Origin: Pisaster brevispinus
Taxonomy: Eukaryota; Echinodermata; Asteroidea; Forcipulatida; Asteriidae
Length of the DNA stretch: 64,000 nucleotides
Assembly: GCA_023634235.1 (NCBI GenBank)
Contig: JAMKCF010000018.1
Coordinates: 7,328,768-7,392,767 of the forward strand
Direction of reading: 5' to 3'
In this document: piece by piece, positions 61,920 through 64,000 of the stretch
How the letters are laid out: each line of letters begins with the position of its first letter
How positions within the stretch are numbered: the first letter of the stretch is position 1
Position numbers and translations under genes: made by a program
Notes under the pieces: model-generated
What the model saw: the letters and a program-made list of their open reading frames with translations, nothing else
The model's database searches: none
What the model was told of the DNA's origin: nothing

Positions 61920-64000
61920 AGGGCATAAAAGATTCCATCGGAACCCGACTATCATTTTCACACATTTGACAAAAAAAAGTCTTCCTAATGTTTTGCCTGT
62001 TTTTTGTTTTGCCCTTCTTAGGAATCCTGAAAGTATAACTTTGCTGTGTACATCATTTTTGGTTTTGGACTCAACAGACAAAGTTTTAGCCATCACTAAC
62101 CATTCATTACTCAAGAAGTCCTACAGATGACAGTTTAACTATGCCACCTTAAAAATACGGGTGAGTTTTAATTTTGACTGCTTTTTCTTGTGATGTTTTT
62201 TTATTACCCATCCTCCCTCCCTAGCCACCATGGCCTTATTGTTACCCCTCCTTTGTGCAAATCTGTCCTAAATTCCAAAACCCACTTTTCTGTCAATCTT
62301 GACCCACCCCCAAGATGTAACCCCTTTTACTACGAACCTGTACTTCAATCCCAAACATGCACCCCACTTTTCTGTCAATCTTGACCCACCCCCAAGATGT
62401 AACCCCTTTTACTACGAACCTATACCTCAATCCCAAACATGCACCCCACTTTTCTCTTAATCTTGAAACGCCCCCAAGATGTAACCCCTTCTACTACCAA
62501 CCTGTACTTGTATCCCCAACATGCATCCCACTTTTCTGTCAATCTTGACCCACCCCCAAAGAGGTAACCCCTTCTACTACCAGCCTGTACTTCACTCCCA
62601 AACATGCATCCCACTTATAAATTTAGTCATTCTGGAACCGCCCCCAAAATGTAACCCCTTTTACTTCCAACCTGTACTTCAATCCCTATCATGCACCCCA
62701 ATTTTTTGTTAATCTGGAACCGCCCCAAAATTGTAACCCCTTCTACTACCAGCCTGTAGTTTCAAACATAAACCCTACTTTTGAGTCATTTTGGAACCGC
62801 CCCCAAAATAAAACCCCTTTTACTAAGAACCTGTACTTCAATCCCAAACTTGCATCCCACTTTTCTGTCAATCTTGAACCGCCCCCAAGATGTAACCCCT
62901 TCTACTACCAACCTGTACTTCAATCCCAAACATGCATCCCACTTTTCAGTCAGTCTTGAACCGCCCCCAAGATGTAACCCCTTCTACTACCAACCTGTCC
63001 TTCAATCCCAAACATGCACCCCACTTTTCTGTCAATCTCGATCTACCCCCAACAACTCCTTAGAACTATTTACTGCACACCACTTAATTGAAAACTAGCA
63101 ACGACTCATTTTATGTCCATTTCATTTAGTTTTAGTTTTATTAAATTACTTTGCCAAAACAAAACTTTTAACAGCATAGCTTGAAATTAAAACAATAAGA
63201 AAGCTCAGAAGAATTAGAATTCTTCTGACTAATACAATCTAGACATTGTTACACGCATGTTACATGGATAAGCTGGAAATTATTCACAGTAATAATAATA
63301 TTATGTCAGGCCTAATACTTCATGCCCAGGTCATTGCCTGGGTACCTGTTGAAATGTTCAAGTACAAGTATATTAAAATTCTCTCAAAGACGTGCCCTCA
63401 TAAGAACAATGTATCAATACCTGGCCTGCTATTTTGTTCATGATTTAAATTAATAATTTATGATAGGAATTTTATTCAAGGTACTTTTACACTGTACACC
63501 AAAGGCCCTACAATATTTTCTAAAAACTGAGGTTGCATTGAGATACAGAATGTCAAGTTTGATCAATGGCTCTTGTAATTCAAACAATTCTTTATTCTTT
63601 GATTTCTGTTGACAGGTTCATTAAGATGATGCAGCAGTTTCCTCACAAGAGATGCACTTGGCTTGCAGCTTCATCATGACTTCAAACACTTCATCATCTC
63701 TCTACTTCAAGCTTCTTATTTAACTCAACTTTGTAAATGATTCAATACTAGGATATTAAGGTAGGTTTGCTGTGTTGTTGATGAATTGTAAAAAGGCCTG
63801 TTTACATGTACCCTTTGACTTCATCATCATGATCCTTAGGCCTAGTCACACAAGTCTCGGAGATTGCCTGGAATTGTTCGCCTGTAAATTGCCTCTATCG
63901 TGTGACATGCCCCTTTGAATCGAACACACTCTTAGGAAATTACCAGGGTGAATGGAGGCAATTGCCTCTGTTGCCTCCATGAAGCATCAGGCCTGAAAGC
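61920..64000. repeat. Right arm of the large inverted repeat (runs off the window)
   Basis: Mirror of 56489-58770 in the order: weakly similar lead (61920-62160), minisatellite (62230-63060), well-conserved stretch (63290-63860) and the GAGGCAATTGCCTC region at the edge. The true end lies beyond 64000. Confidence 0.88.
62230..63060 (+). repeat. ~80 bp minisatellite in right arm, about ten copies
   Basis: Same unit as 57600-58400 in the opposite orientation (CCCAAGATGTAACCCCTTCT, ACTACCAACCTGTACTTCAA). Confidence 0.9.

Overview
This window is animal nuclear DNA. It is AT-rich and intron-rich, with GT-AG introns, AATAAA signals, tRNA-derived SINEs, short inverted-repeat transposons, decayed LINE ends and many minisatellites. 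The make-up suggests a marine invertebrate deuterostome, most likely an echinoderm. That placement is inference from the repeats and from a PAN plus farnesoic-acid-O-methyltransferase-like (FAMeT) domain gene. No bacterial operon, viral gene or CRISPR array is visible.

About 0.1-16.7 kb: the first two coding exons of an SR-type splicing factor lie on the minus strand (5163 to 2962, rest off the left edge). The small GTPase gene ARL1 lies head-to-head with it on the plus strand (8054-13419, AATAAA near 16661). Two piggyBac-like non-autonomous elements in opposite orientation (3387-3793 and 7345-7838) flank the interval between them. Related ~85-107 bp minisatellites fill ARL1 introns and its 3' region.

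About 17-31 kb: a three-copy tandem array of a 317 bp unit, each carrying a 72 nt tRNA-like body, is followed by a complete four-exon minus-strand gene (23372 to 18760). That gene predicts a secreted 252-residue protein: signal peptide, a PAN/apple-like cysteine module, then a FAMeT (Methyltransf_FA-like) domain. Its second intron holds a CTG-rich block and a TA-flanked inverted-repeat element. From 23.4 to 30.9 kb there are only repeats, including a LINE C-terminal remnant and two pairs of duplicated segments.

About 30.9-45 kb: SAAL1 on the plus strand, 11 coding exons (30884-44564), 523 residues when joined. Its introns hold tRNA-like SINEs, a TTAA-flanked element, a tRNA-Leu-type SINE, and a ~2.07 kb minisatellite of about 38 copies before the last exon.

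About 45-64 kb: mostly non-coding. It contains one unrecognised minus-strand open frame (50076 to 49729) with a plausible poly(A) signal, a degenerate telomere-like CCCTAA block bounded by inverted repeats (50390-51133), and a very large inverted repeat (56489-58770 against 61920-64000, running off the right edge). A frameshifted LINE 3' end lies in the spacer.

The genes show no functional cluster. ARL1 (Golgi trafficking), the SR factor (splicing) and SAAL1 (armadillo-like helical protein) are conserved housekeeping-type genes. The PAN-FAMeT gene is the least conventional protein here. Exon ends were set by reading splice sites and codon phase by eye; no search was run.
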